A stretch of 64,000 nt of DNA from Xanthobacter sp. NM-25 (GCF_022138605.1 NZ_JACBFS010000008.1:1-64000), one strand, 5' to 3'. Counted from the stretch's first letter, positions 16,069 through 24,327 are shown. Notes: a model not told the origin generated them from the sequence alone. Made by a program: numbers and translations.

Positions 16069-17022
16069 TCAGGCGGCTCCCTTGATGGTGAGGGTGGTTT
16101 CGCGGATCTGGCGGGCGACGTCCTTGGCCTTGTCGGCCTCGGCGCGCAGGGCGGCGATCTCTTCCGGGGTGCGCCGGGCGAGGTTGCAGTAATCCAGCTT
16201 CCAGTCGGGCGACGCGCTCCAGCGCAGGGGCGACTGCACCGTGGTGCGCGGGCCGGGGGCGGATTCGAGCGTGCGCAGGGCCAACTCCAGGGTCTGCGCC
16301 TGGCTGTCCGGATCGTGCGGCCGGCCGGCTCCGTTGCCCAGCGGGAAGTCGGAGAACATCAGCCGCGGCACGCCGCAATGCTCCACGATGTCCTTGGCGC
16401 AGCCCATCACCACCGTGGCGATGCCGGCGGCTTCCAGGTGGCGGGCGATGAGGCTCAGGGTCTGGTGGCAGATGGGGCAGTTGGGCACCAGCAGCGCGGC
16501 GTCGGCGCCATCCTCCCGGCAGCGCGCGAGAATCTCCGGGCAATCCACCTCCAGCGTGTGCTGCTGGCTGCGATTGGTCGGGGCGCCATGGAAGCGGGCC
16601 GTCAGCGCGCCGATGCGGCCCTTGGCCACCGCCGTGCGCAGGGCGGCCAGCGGAAACCAGCTGCGCGCGTCTTCCATGCTGGTGTGCTTGCGGTCGATGC
16701 CCACGTGGGAGATGCGCAGGTCGTGCTCGGCATCGGTGGCGCCGGAATAGACCTGGTAGAACTTCGCTGCCGAATTGTAGGGGGCGCCGGGGCCCTGGGG
16801 GCCCTTGTCGGGCTGGTAGGGCGCGGCGGTGGTGATCAGGGTGACGCGGCTTTCCGCCAGCGGCTTGCGCAGGGGCTGGAACGGCGTGTCGATATAGTGG
16901 GCCCAGAGGTAGGGATTATCGTAGCCCAGGGCGAGATACCAGTCGCGGGTCCGCTGCATATAGGGCACCGGGCTGTCGAATGCCGGCGCAAAGCCCAAAG
17001 TATTTTCGATGTCGGATGACAT
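16069..17022 (-). CDS. Glycine/sarcosine/betaine reductase selenoprotein B-like protein with cysteine instead of selenocysteine
   Basis: A 317-residue protein resembling the GrdB/PrdB reductase family of amino-acid-fermenting anaerobes. The region DAALLVPNCPICHQTLSLIARHLEAAGIATVVMG corresponds to the GrdB redox segment, with C182 and C185 forming a CPIC motif where selenocysteine stands in the anaerobic enzymes. No in-frame TGA is involved. The start at 17022 is the first ATG. True GrdB proteins are longer (over 400 residues) and work with a pyruvoyl subunit and protein C, none of which is seen here, so the reaction is unlikely to be classic glycine reductase. It is the first gene of the catabolic set. 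The name is a family likeness, not a function. Confidence 0.65.
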   Translation of the reverse strand: MSSDIENTLGFAPAFDSPVPYMQRTRDWYLALGYDNPYLWAHYIDTPFQPLRKPLAESRVTLITTAAPYQPDKGPQGPGAPYNSAAKFYQVYSGATDAEHDLRISHVGIDRKHTSMEDARSWFPLAALRTAVAKGRIGALTARFHGAPTNRSQQHTLEVDCPEILARCREDGADAALLVPNCPICHQTLSLIARHLEAAGIATVVMGCAKDIVEHCGVPRLMFSDFPLGNGAGRPHDPDSQAQTLELALRTLESAPGPRTTVQSPLRWSASPDWKLDYCNLARRTPEEIAALRAEADKAKDVARQIRETTLTIKGAA

Positions 17023-17787
17023 GCCTTTACCTCATCCTCGATGAGTGGAAACCGATCCGGTGCCGCTAGACACCGGTTTGTCTTTCATCCACTCCGCATG
17101 ACGGAGCGTGGCAACGCGCGATCGCTCAGTCGCGCGGCGCCGGGATGGATCGAGGCGTGCGGCGACGGCCGTGGCCGCGCAGGCGCGGCAAAGAGGCTGC
17201 GTGCTTCAATTTTTCCTCCCGTTCCAGGTGAGCTTGGCTGGTGTCCAGCTTTTTGTGTTCTATATTTCGGAACGTTGTTTCTAAAATGTACTATCCATGA
17301 CAAGGGTGGTCAACACGGTAACGGCGCACGCCTGTGCTTTTTGCATTGCACATTCATGTTTTCATTGCCGGGCAATGCGCTGTGGCTGCTGCTGCGGTGC
17401 AGTAAAGCGCCGCAATGGTAAGTAATACAGACGTAATATTTTGACGTTTCCAGGCTGGCGGGTGTCCCGGTAACGGCGCGCGCATTCGACGCCAAATGAC
17501 AAGTGGGGATCTGCCGCCTGCCGTACCGTCCATCCGGCATCAGCCGGGCTGTGCTGCGGTCGAGAGAGGCAGCCTCCGACGCCTGTGGCGCGTTTTTCAC
17601 CGGCATCAGAACCTGCGGTTGCCGTTGGGGGCGACGGGGCGCACGAATCCTGGCTTGATGGAGGTGCGGGTCCGGCCGGCCGCGGGCGCTGCGCTGGCGC
17701 GGCCGCGCCAGGGAAGGTGCGGCGGTTTCGCCGCCGCGCGATCACAGAGGACCGGGACATGACCCCGGTGCATCAGGAGGGGCAGTG
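17023..17787. other. Long intergenic region with two dyads
   Basis: No convincing gene. Frames such as 17310-17606 (minus) and 17041-17421 (plus) show no family likeness. The stretch around 17200-17460 is AT-richer than its surroundings. CCGGTG (17057-17062) and CACCGG (17071-17076) form a dyad 35 bases upstream of the GrdB-like start, a likely promoter operator. CATTGCC-G-GGCAATG at 17363-17377 is a second perfect dyad. Confidence 0.45.
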
Positions 17788-18804
17788 ATGCGTGTATCCT
17801 TGGGGTTGACGCGGTGGGCTGTCGCGGCCGTGGCGAGTGTCGCAGTCGCCTTTTCCGCCATGGCGAAAAACGATCCGCTGCCGTCGTGGAACGAGGGGGC
17901 CAACAAGAGCGCCATCATCTCCTTCGTGGAGAAGGTGACCGACAAGGCCGGCAAGGACTATGTGCCGCCGGCCGAGCGGATCGCCACCTTCGACAACGAC
18001 GGCACGCTGTGGGTCGAGCATCCCATGTACACCCAGCTGGCGTTCGCTCTCGATCGGCTGAAGGTGCTCGCCCCGCAGCATCCCGAATGGAAGACCACGC
18101 AGCCCTTCAAGGCAGCGCTCGAAGGCGACATGAAGACTCTGGGTGAAAGCGGAGTCGGCGGGCTGATGAAGATCGTGGCGGTGACCCATGCGGGCATGAG
18201 CACCGAGGCGTTCGAGAAGATCGTCAGCGGCTGGATCGCCGAGGCCAAGCATCCGCGCTTTCAGCGCCCCTATACCGAGCTCGTCTACCAGCCCATGCTG
18301 GAGGTGATCAAATATCTGCAGCAGAACGATTTCAAAACCTTCATCGTGTCCGGTGGCGGCATCGAGTTCATGCGGCCGTGGACCGCGCGGGTCTATAACA
18401 TTCCGCCGCAGAACGTGGTGGGGTCTTCCGTGAAGACCGAGTACAAGAATGTGGACGGCAAGCCCGAGCTGCTGCGTCTGGCGGATATCGCCTTCATCGA
18501 CGACAAGGAAGGCAAGCCCGTGGGCATCAATTCGCATATCGGGCTGCGGCCGATCGCGGCCTTCGGCAATTCGAACGGCGATGAGCAGATGCTGCAGTGG
18601 ACCGCCGCCGGCCCGGGCGCCCGCCTGATGATGCTGGTCTATCACGACGATCCGGTGCGCGAATATGCCTATGGGCCGGCCGGCGGCCTGCCGAATACGC
18701 CGTTCGGCACCTTCTCGCCCGCGCTCATGGACGAAGCGGACAAGAGCGGCTGGCATGTCATTCACATGAAGGACGACTGGGCCACGGTTTTTCCGCCCCA
18801 GTAG
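17788..18804 (+). CDS. Exported HAD-superfamily phosphatase
   Basis: A 338-residue protein. The start is ATG at 17788, with AGGAGG about 8 bases before; a GTG immediately upstream is possible. Residues 1-24 form a signal peptide ending about AVAFSAMA. HAD motif I is TFDNDGTLW, motif II is FIVSGGG, and the acidic motif is FGNSNGDEQML. The fold resembles phosphoserine phosphatase, but a periplasmic location argues for a broad or unknown substrate. It stands alone, convergent with the VIT-family gene. Confidence 0.85.
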   Translation: MRVSLGLTRWAVAAVASVAVAFSAMAKNDPLPSWNEGANKSAIISFVEKVTDKAGKDYVPPAERIATFDNDGTLWVEHPMYTQLAFALDRLKVLAPQHPEWKTTQPFKAALEGDMKTLGESGVGGLMKIVAVTHAGMSTEAFEKIVSGWIAEAKHPRFQRPYTELVYQPMLEVIKYLQQNDFKTFIVSGGGIEFMRPWTARVYNIPPQNVVGSSVKTEYKNVDGKPELLRLADIAFIDDKEGKPVGINSHIGLRPIAAFGNSNGDEQMLQWTAAGPGARLMMLVYHDDPVREYAYGPAGGLPNTPFGTFSPALMDEADKSGWHVIHMKDDWATVFPPQ

Positions 18805-18865
18805 CACCAGCCTGTCCCGTCTCCGGCGCCGTGACCCCCATGGCCGCGGCGCCGGCGGCGCGCTC

Positions 18866-19537
18866 TCATGACAGAAGGTGGCCGACGACGATGCCGGCAA
18901 GCGCGGCCGAGGCAGCGATGCTGAGGGTTTCCAGCGTGGCACGCACCACCGGTCGCCTGGCCACCAGCCCGCGACCAATGCCCAGGGCCACCAGAAGGAT
19001 GGTGGTGAGCACGATGGACACGATGCGCGCGCTGTCCATGGGCAGCACGGCGAACGGCAGCACCGGGGTGAAGCCGGCAAACAGATCGGAAACGAACATC
19101 CAGAAGGCGTGCGAGGTGGGGCTGGCGCCGTCGGCGGCATCATCCAGCTCGGTGCGCAGGCCGGCGGCCGCCCGCGGGGCGCGCCCCAGGGCCTGCGCCA
19201 CCGTTTCCACATCGGCCGGCGCCATGCCGCCCCGGCTCAGGGCGGCGGTGATCGCCTGCGTTTCGGTGCGCGCAAGCGCCGGGTCCATGGCGCCCTGCTG
19301 GCGCGCGCGCCGGGCATCGCGGACGGATTCGGCATCGAGGTAGCTGCCGGCCATCATGGACACCGCCGCTGCGGCGGCGCCGGTGGCGCCGGCGATGAGC
19401 ACGGTGTGGGGATCATCGGTGCTGATCGCGACGCCGAACACCAGGCCGAAGATGGAGACGGTGCCGTCTTCCATCCCGAACACCACATCACCGATGGAGG
19501 CTTTCAGCGAGGCGAGGAGGCGGGCGGCGGCCGACAT
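18866..19537 (-). CDS. VIT1/CCC1-family membrane protein (iron/manganese transport)
   Basis: A 223-residue membrane protein. The N-terminal motif ASIGDVVFGMEDGTVSIFGLVFGVA is the family hallmark. The central soluble part and three C-terminal helices follow. Eukaryotic VIT1/CCC1 move Fe(II) or Mn(II) out of the cytosol; bacterial members are presumed to detoxify metals. The metal ligands expected in the soluble domain are only partly recognisable. Single gene, 118 bases before the end of the rut-like set. Confidence 0.85.
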   Translation of the reverse strand: MSAAARLLASLKASIGDVVFGMEDGTVSIFGLVFGVAISTDDPHTVLIAGATGAAAAAVSMMAGSYLDAESVRDARRARQQGAMDPALARTETQAITAALSRGGMAPADVETVAQALGRAPRAAAGLRTELDDAADGASPTSHAFWMFVSDLFAGFTPVLPFAVLPMDSARIVSIVLTTILLVALGIGRGLVARRPVVRATLETLSIAASAALAGIVVGHLLS

Positions 19538-19655
19538 GCGCGGGTCCTTTCAGCCCCGTCTTTCGGCCGGGCTGGCGAAGGCTGGCAGGGCCCTCCAGCA
19601 TATCATGGGCGGCCCCGCCGATGTCACGCGCGTGAGAGTGCAGGGGGCGCTGCCC

Positions 19656-20441
19656 TCAGGCCGCCTTGGGGATCTCCAGATCCGCCCAGATGCGGGAGAA
19701 CAGAGCGTTGAACTCGGGATGGGCGCGCAGCGCCACCGGGTCCCGCTCGGTCTTCGGCAGGGCGATCTCGTGCACCGCGCGCACCACGGAGGGGCGCAGG
19801 CTCAGGACCAGCACCCGATCGGCCATGGCGATGGCCTCGCCGATGTCGTGGGTGACGAGAATGGCGCTCTTGCCGCGCTCGGCGATGATCCGCGCCACAT
19901 CCGCCTGGAGCAGCAGGCGGGTCTGGAAATCGAGGGCGGAGAAGGGCTCGTCCAGCAGGATCACCTTGGGATCGAACGCCAGCGTGCGCATGATGGCGAC
20001 GCGCTGGCGCATGCCGCCCGACAGGGTGGCGGGCTTGGCATGCTCGAAGCCGGCGAGACCATAGGCGGTGATGAGCTCCTGGGCGATGGCCTCGGCGCGC
20101 GCCGTCGCCACGCCCCGCACCTCAAGGCCCAGCACCACGTTTTCCATCACCGTGCGCCAGGGCAGCAGCAGGTCCTTCTGCAGCATGTAGCCCACATGGC
20201 CGGTGGCATCCTCCACGGTCACCCCATCCACCTCGATATGGCCACGGGTGGGCTTCAGGAGGCCGGAAATGGCGTTGAACAAGGTGGATTTGCCGCAGCC
20301 CGAGGGGCCGACGATGGCCAGGGTCTCGCCCTCATAGAGCTCGAAATCCACCTTGCGGATGGCCTCCACCGGGCCCTTGGCGCCAGGAAAGGTGACACCC
20401 ACATCGGTGGCGCGCAGCACCACGGTCCGGGTCTCGCTCAT
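19656..20441 (-). CDS. ABC transporter ATPase, NitT/TauT type (rut-linked)
   Basis: A 261-residue ATPase with Walker A GPSGCGKST, signature LSGGMRQRVAIMR and Walker B VILLDEPFSALD. The gene overlaps the RutD-like gene by 4 bases (ATGA) and is the last gene of the set. Its permease is at 21261 and the binding protein at 23213, with the rut genes between them. It drives uptake of whatever the binding protein collects, most simply a pyrimidine or pyrimidine breakdown product. Confidence 0.92.
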   Translation of the reverse strand: MSETRTVVLRATDVGVTFPGAKGPVEAIRKVDFELYEGETLAIVGPSGCGKSTLFNAISGLLKPTRGHIEVDGVTVEDATGHVGYMLQKDLLLPWRTVMENVVLGLEVRGVATARAEAIAQELITAYGLAGFEHAKPATLSGGMRQRVAIMRTLAFDPKVILLDEPFSALDFQTRLLLQADVARIIAERGKSAILVTHDIGEAIAMADRVLVLSLRPSVVRAVHEIALPKTERDPVALRAHPEFNALFSRIWADLEIPKAA

Positions 20442-21235
20442 CGGTCAGTCTCCGCGCAGAAGTCGAGCAGCATGGCGTTGAAGGCGTCGGGGGTCACGGC
20501 GGTGAAGGCGTGGGCGCCCCAGTCCACCGCCGCCACCCGCGCATCGGGAATGCCGGCGGCCAGCTGCTCGGAGAGATAGGAGGGCACCAGCGCATCGTCC
20601 CGCGCCGCCGCCAGCAGGGTGGGCACGCGGATGTCGGCGAGCCGCGCGCTCCCATCGAAGGCGAGAAAGGTCTCGATGCGGTTCAGCATGGTGTCGGTGT
20701 GCGGGAAGTGCGCCACCATGCGCTCTTCCTCGGCATCGAGGGTGGCGGTGTTCTCGGCGATCCAGCGCGGCGGATAGAGGAACAGCGGCTGGGCCCGCAC
20801 ATAGGCGGCCGGGCCGGAGGCGAGCAGAATGCGCTTTCTCACCTCGAAGCAGCGGCGGATGAAATCGTCGGCCCGCGCCCAGCCGTTCACCACGGTGAGG
20901 CTGCGCACCCGCTCCGGTGCCGACAGCGCCAGCTCCATGCCGATGATGCCGCCAATGGCGTGGCCGGCCACGTGGGCGTCGTCCACGCCGGCGGCATCGA
21001 GCACCCGGGCCATGTCGCCGGCCATCTCGGAGATGGAGCGGGGGCCGATGTCGCGGCCGCTGCGGCCGGTGCCGGCGTGGTCGTAGACGATGACCTGGTG
21101 GCGGGCGGCGAGGGCCTCCACCTGCGGGCCCCAGAAGCCGCCGCCGCCGCCCATGCCGGCCGAGAGCAGGATGGGCGTGCCGCTGCCATGGACTTCATAA
21201 TAGAGATCGGCGTCGCCGCCGTGCGCGTAGGGCAT
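20438..21235 (-). CDS. rutD: RutD-like alpha/beta hydrolase (aminoacrylate hydrolysis)
   Basis: A 265-residue alpha/beta hydrolase from the ATG at 21235 (MPYAHGGD). It shares the RutD signature: VVNGWARADDFIRRCFEVRKRILLASG..AYVRAQPLFLYPPRW, plus YDHAGTGRSG and GHAIGGIIGMELAL. The nucleophile position in GHAIGG is alanine rather than serine or cysteine, as in RutD. RutD promotes breakdown of aminoacrylate in uracil catabolism. It lies between the permease and ATPase genes of an importer. Confidence 0.85.
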   Translation of the reverse strand: MPYAHGGDADLYYEVHGSGTPILLSAGMGGGGGFWGPQVEALAARHQVIVYDHAGTGRSGRDIGPRSISEMAGDMARVLDAAGVDDAHVAGHAIGGIIGMELALSAPERVRSLTVVNGWARADDFIRRCFEVRKRILLASGPAAYVRAQPLFLYPPRWIAENTATLDAEEERMVAHFPHTDTMLNRIETFLAFDGSARLADIRVPTLLAAARDDALVPSYLSEQLAAGIPDARVAAVDWGAHAFTAVTPDAFNAMLLDFCAETDR

Positions 21236-21260
21236 GGATCGTCTTCGTTTGCGAAAGGGA

Positions 21261-22085
21261 TCAGGCGAGGAGGCGCCGTTCGAGCCAGTCGATGGCGCCA
21301 TACATGGCGAGGGCGACGGCCATCAGCGCGGCGATGCCCACCCACACGGCGTTGAGATCGTAAAGCACGCCGGCATAGTAGATCATGTAGCCGAGGCCCT
21401 CCTTGGAGGCGATGTACTCGCCCACCACGGCGCCGATCAGCGCGAAGCCCACGTTGAGCCGGAAGGCGGAGACGATCCACGGCATGGCGCCGGGCACGAT
21501 CACCGTGCGCCAGGTGCGCAGGCGGCTCGCCCCGAGCGAGCGCATCAGCTTCACCAAGTCGGAATCCACTTCCTTGGCGCCCTGCTGGGCGGTGATGAGG
21601 GCGACGATGAAGGTGATGATGGCGGCAATGGCGATCTTGGAGCCGAGGCCGATGCCGAACCAGACGATGATCAGCGGCGCCAGCGCGATCTTCGGCAGGC
21701 CGTTGAGGGCGATCATATAGGGCCGCAGCACCGCCGCTCCGGTAGGAAACAGCCACAAGAGCAGGCCGGCGGCGCTGCCCAGCACGGTGCCGATGACGAA
21801 GCCCGACACCGCCTCCCAGGCGGTGAGGCCGGCGTCCCGCAGCAGCTCGCCGGAGAGCAGCAATTGCCAGCCCTTGGCGAACACGCCGCTCGGTCTGCCA
21901 TAGAGGTAGACCGGCAGCCAATCGAGGCTGACGGCCGCTTCCCAGGCGGCCAGGAGGCCCACCAGCAGCGCCAGCTGATAGAGCGCCACCCGCGGCGCCG
22001 AAGGCAGTCGCACCTGCCAGCCGCTCCGCCGGCCAGCGGCGCGCGGCTGCATCTGTGGGGATGTCGGGGCGGAGGCCAAGGTCAC
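21261..22085 (-). CDS. ABC transporter permease, NitT/TauT type (rut-linked)
   Basis: A 274-residue membrane protein with about six helices; the EAA-like loop is DLVKLMRSLGASRLRTWRTVIVPGAMPWIVSAFRLNVGFALIGAVVGEYI. It starts 3 bases after the rutC stop and is followed by rutD after 25 bases. It belongs with the ATPase at 19656 and the binding protein at 23213. Interleaving with rut genes suggests uptake of the compound those enzymes degrade. Confidence 0.92.
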   Translation of the reverse strand: MTLASAPTSPQMQPRAAGRRSGWQVRLPSAPRVALYQLALLVGLLAAWEAAVSLDWLPVYLYGRPSGVFAKGWQLLLSGELLRDAGLTAWEAVSGFVIGTVLGSAAGLLLWLFPTGAAVLRPYMIALNGLPKIALAPLIIVWFGIGLGSKIAIAAIITFIVALITAQQGAKEVDSDLVKLMRSLGASRLRTWRTVIVPGAMPWIVSAFRLNVGFALIGAVVGEYIASKEGLGYMIYYAGVLYDLNAVWVGIAALMAVALAMYGAIDWLERRLLA

Positions 22086-22088
22086 CGC

Positions 22089-22475
22089 TCAGCCCCGCTT
22101 GTGGGCGATGGTGGCGATCTCCACCAGCGCGCCGGGCTTCACGAGGCCTACCTGCACGCAATAGCGGGCCGGCTTCTCGCCCGGGAAGTATTCCGCATAG
22201 ACGGTGTTGATGGCGGCGTAATTGCTCCAATCGGTGAGGAAGATGTGGTTGAAGGTGACATCGGCCATGCCGGAGCCGGCCGCTTCCAGCACCGATTTGA
22301 TGGTCTCCAGCACATGCCGGGTCTGGGCCGCGGCATCGCCCAGATGCACCACATTGTTGTTGGCGTCGAAGGCCAGGGTGCCGGACACGTAGATGGTGTT
22401 GTCCGCCTGCATGCCGGGGGAATAGGGGGCGAGCGGGGCGCCGGAGCCGGCGGGGATGATGGCGCGAGTGGTCAT
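22089..22475 (-). CDS. rutC: RutC-like RidA-family enamine/aminoacrylate deaminase
   Basis: A 128-residue RidA/YjgF-family protein close to RutC: IIPAGSGAPLAPYSPGMQADNTIYVSGTLAFD, QTRHVLETIKSVLEAAGSGMADVTFN and FPGEKPARYCVQVGLVKPGALVEIATIAHK. RutC acts on aminoacrylate peracid or aminoacrylate in the uracil-degradation pathway. Lies 15 bases after rutB and 3 bases before the permease gene. Confidence 0.9.
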   Translation of the reverse strand: MTTRAIIPAGSGAPLAPYSPGMQADNTIYVSGTLAFDANNNVVHLGDAAAQTRHVLETIKSVLEAAGSGMADVTFNHIFLTDWSNYAAINTVYAEYFPGEKPARYCVQVGLVKPGALVEIATIAHKRG

Positions 22476-22490
22476 GGCGAGGGCCTCGGT

Positions 22491-23216
22491 TCAGCGGTCC
22501 TGAGGGGGAATCTGCGCGAAGGCGCGGCGGAATTCGGCGACGTTGGAGACCCAGCCGAAGAAGGTCTCCACATTGTAGATGGTGGCCTGCTGCACGTATT
22601 CGGGCCCGGCCTGATGGGTCGCATCCTCCAGCAGGATGCCGAAATATTCGAGGTGGAAGCCGTCCCGAAGGGTGGATTCTACGCAGACATTGGTGGCGAT
22701 GCCGCAGAACACCAGGTTGCGGATGCCGCGGGCCCTCATCAGCGTGTCGAACTGGGAATTGAAGAAAGCCGAATAGCGCGGCTTCTGCACCACGATGTCA
22801 CCGGGCTGGGGCGTCAGCGCGTCGACGAGCGCATAATCCCAGCCGCCCTTGGCGAGCAGCTTGCCGTCCAGCTCCGGCCGCGCCCGCATGGTCTTCAAGG
22901 CGTTGGACTTGTGCCAGTTGGGCGAGCCGGGGCCGCCGGCCTCCACATAATCCTTGTCCCAGCCGTTCTGGAAGAACACCACGGTGACGCCGGCCTTGCG
23001 CGCCACCTCCACCGTCTCGGCGATGGCCGAGATGGCGGCCTTGGCACCGGAGATGTCAAAGCCGGCAAGGTCGAGATAGCCGCCGGGGGAGGCATAGGCA
23101 TTCTGCATGTCCACCACGACGATGGCGGTTTCCTCCACCGCCAGCGACAGCGGCTCGGGGCGGGCAGGCAGCACCACGCGCTGGCGCGTGGTGGGGTAGG
23201 TGGTTTCGACGGTCAT
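22491..23216 (-). CDS. rutB: RutB-like ureidoacrylate amidohydrolase (isochorismatase family)
   Basis: A 241-residue cysteine hydrolase. VVDMQNAYASPGGYLDLAGFDISGAKAAI, then FFQNGWDKDYVEAGGPGSPNWHKSNALKTMR and FCGIATNVCVESTLRDGFHLEYFGILLEDATHQAGP follow E. coli RutB almost residue for residue. The catalytic cysteine is in NVCVES. It cleaves ureidoacrylate (peracid) to carbamate and aminoacrylate. The start at 23216 overlaps the binding-protein stop (ATGA); a longer upstream frame is out of step with the family. No rutA is seen in the window. Confidence 0.93.
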   Translation of the reverse strand: MTVETTYPTTRQRVVLPARPEPLSLAVEETAIVVVDMQNAYASPGGYLDLAGFDISGAKAAISAIAETVEVARKAGVTVVFFQNGWDKDYVEAGGPGSPNWHKSNALKTMRARPELDGKLLAKGGWDYALVDALTPQPGDIVVQKPRYSAFFNSQFDTLMRARGIRNLVFCGIATNVCVESTLRDGFHLEYFGILLEDATHQAGPEYVQQATIYNVETFFGWVSNVAEFRRAFAQIPPQDR

Positions 23217-24229
23217 CCGGCAACTCCAAAGTCCTTCGCCGCCTTCAGGGCGAAGGAATTGTCCACCATCTGGGCATAGGGCAGGGGCTCCTTGATGGAG
23301 CCGCCACCTTGCTCCAGCGCCATGGCGCGGGTCCATTCCTCTTCGGAAATGGTGGGGTTCTGGGGAATGGCGGTGCGCGAGCCAAAGAAGTTCTTGGTGG
23401 CGTTGGCGATCACCGCCGGCGACACCTTGGGGAAGTACTTTTCAGCCACCTGGGTGAAGACCGCATTGTCCTGGTGCATCATCTTCTGCGCCTCGGCGAG
23501 GGCATTGCAGAAGGCCTGCACGGTGGCCGGGTTCTTGGCGATATAGTCCTCGCTCGCCATGGCGGTGGTGAAGCACAGCGGGCCGATGATGTCGCCGAAC
23601 GAGAGCACCGGCTTCAGGCCGAACTGCTCGGCGCCGATGGAGATGTCCCATTCAAAGGCGGTGGCCACGTCGGCGCGGCCGTCCTTCACCGCCGCCGCCT
23701 GGGCGCCGGCTGGCAGCTCCAGGAAGGTGACGCCGGCCTCCTTGGGATCGAACTTGCCCACAGTCTTCATGGCGAAGGTGGGCACCTGAATGGTGGAGGA
23801 GGGGAACTTCAGGGTGGCGATGGTCTTGCCGCGCAGGTCGTCGATGCTCTTGATGGGGCTGTCGGGGCGCGCCATGGCCCACATGGAGACGCCGCCGACG
23901 ATCTTGGCGATGTTCTTCATCTTGCCGCCCTCGCGGGCCGCATTCACCGACATGCCGGGGCTGGTGACGCCGAACTGGGCGCGGCCCGAGAGCACCATGG
24001 GCGCGGGCAGGGCGATGCCGCCGGCGGTGGAGATGTCCGCGGCCAGCCCGTGCTTGGCGAACAGGCCTTTGTCGGCGGCCACATAAAGCGTTGCATACAT
24101 GCCGAGGCGCAGCGCCTCGGCGATGACCACGGGGGTGCCGGCAGCGCGGGCGAGGCCCGGCAGGCCGAGGGTGCCCGCGGCAGCGCCGGCGAGGGAGAAT
24201 TTCAGCAGCGAACGCCGATCCATCAGCAT
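23213..24229 (-). CDS. ABC transporter substrate-binding protein (rut-linked)
   Basis: A 338-residue exported protein. The N-terminus (MLMDRRSLLKFSLAGAAAGTLGLPGLARA) has a twin-arginine-like motif (DRRSLLKF) and a cleavage site near residue 29, so Tat export is possible. The mature part is NMT1/SsuA-like (VAADKGLFAKHGLAADISTAGG, IKSIDDLRGKTIATLKFPSS). It is the first gene of the set, 157 bases from the divergent LysR gene. The ligand is not known; a pyrimidine, ureide or related nitrogen compound is inferred from the rut genes that follow. Confidence 0.9.
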   Translation of the reverse strand: MLMDRRSLLKFSLAGAAAGTLGLPGLARAAGTPVVIAEALRLGMYATLYVAADKGLFAKHGLAADISTAGGIALPAPMVLSGRAQFGVTSPGMSVNAAREGGKMKNIAKIVGGVSMWAMARPDSPIKSIDDLRGKTIATLKFPSSTIQVPTFAMKTVGKFDPKEAGVTFLELPAGAQAAAVKDGRADVATAFEWDISIGAEQFGLKPVLSFGDIIGPLCFTTAMASEDYIAKNPATVQAFCNALAEAQKMMHQDNAVFTQVAEKYFPKVSPAVIANATKNFFGSRTAIPQNPTISEEEWTRAMALEQGGGSIKEPLPYAQMVDNSFALKAAKDFGVAG

Positions 24230-24299
24230 CGGGAGGGCCTCTCGGAAGGAAGTGGTGGCACGTGAGCCGCGCCATCCGGTGCATCATCCGCGGAGGCGA

Positions 24300-24327
24300 A
24301 ATGTGCACATTCGTTGATCACGATCAA
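24300..24327. promoter_or_regulatory. Two palindromes in the divergent promoter of the rut-like set and its LysR gene
   Basis: AATGTGCACATT (24300-24311) is a perfect 12-base palindrome and TTGATC-AC-GATCAA (24314-24327) a second dyad two bases on. They lie in an AT-rich stretch between starts at 24229 and 24387 and are probable LysR or other operator sites. Confidence 0.5.

Noticed and set aside
16069..17022. Selenocysteine insertion in the GrdB-like gene
   Set aside because: The redox site reads CPIC with ordinary cysteine codons and there is no in-frame TGA, so no recoding is needed.
21234..23279. A 681-codon plus-strand frame opposite the rut-like genes
   Set aside because: It is the complement of genes with clear families, shows low-complexity G/H/E/A-rich composition and no likeness. 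High GC makes such shadows common.
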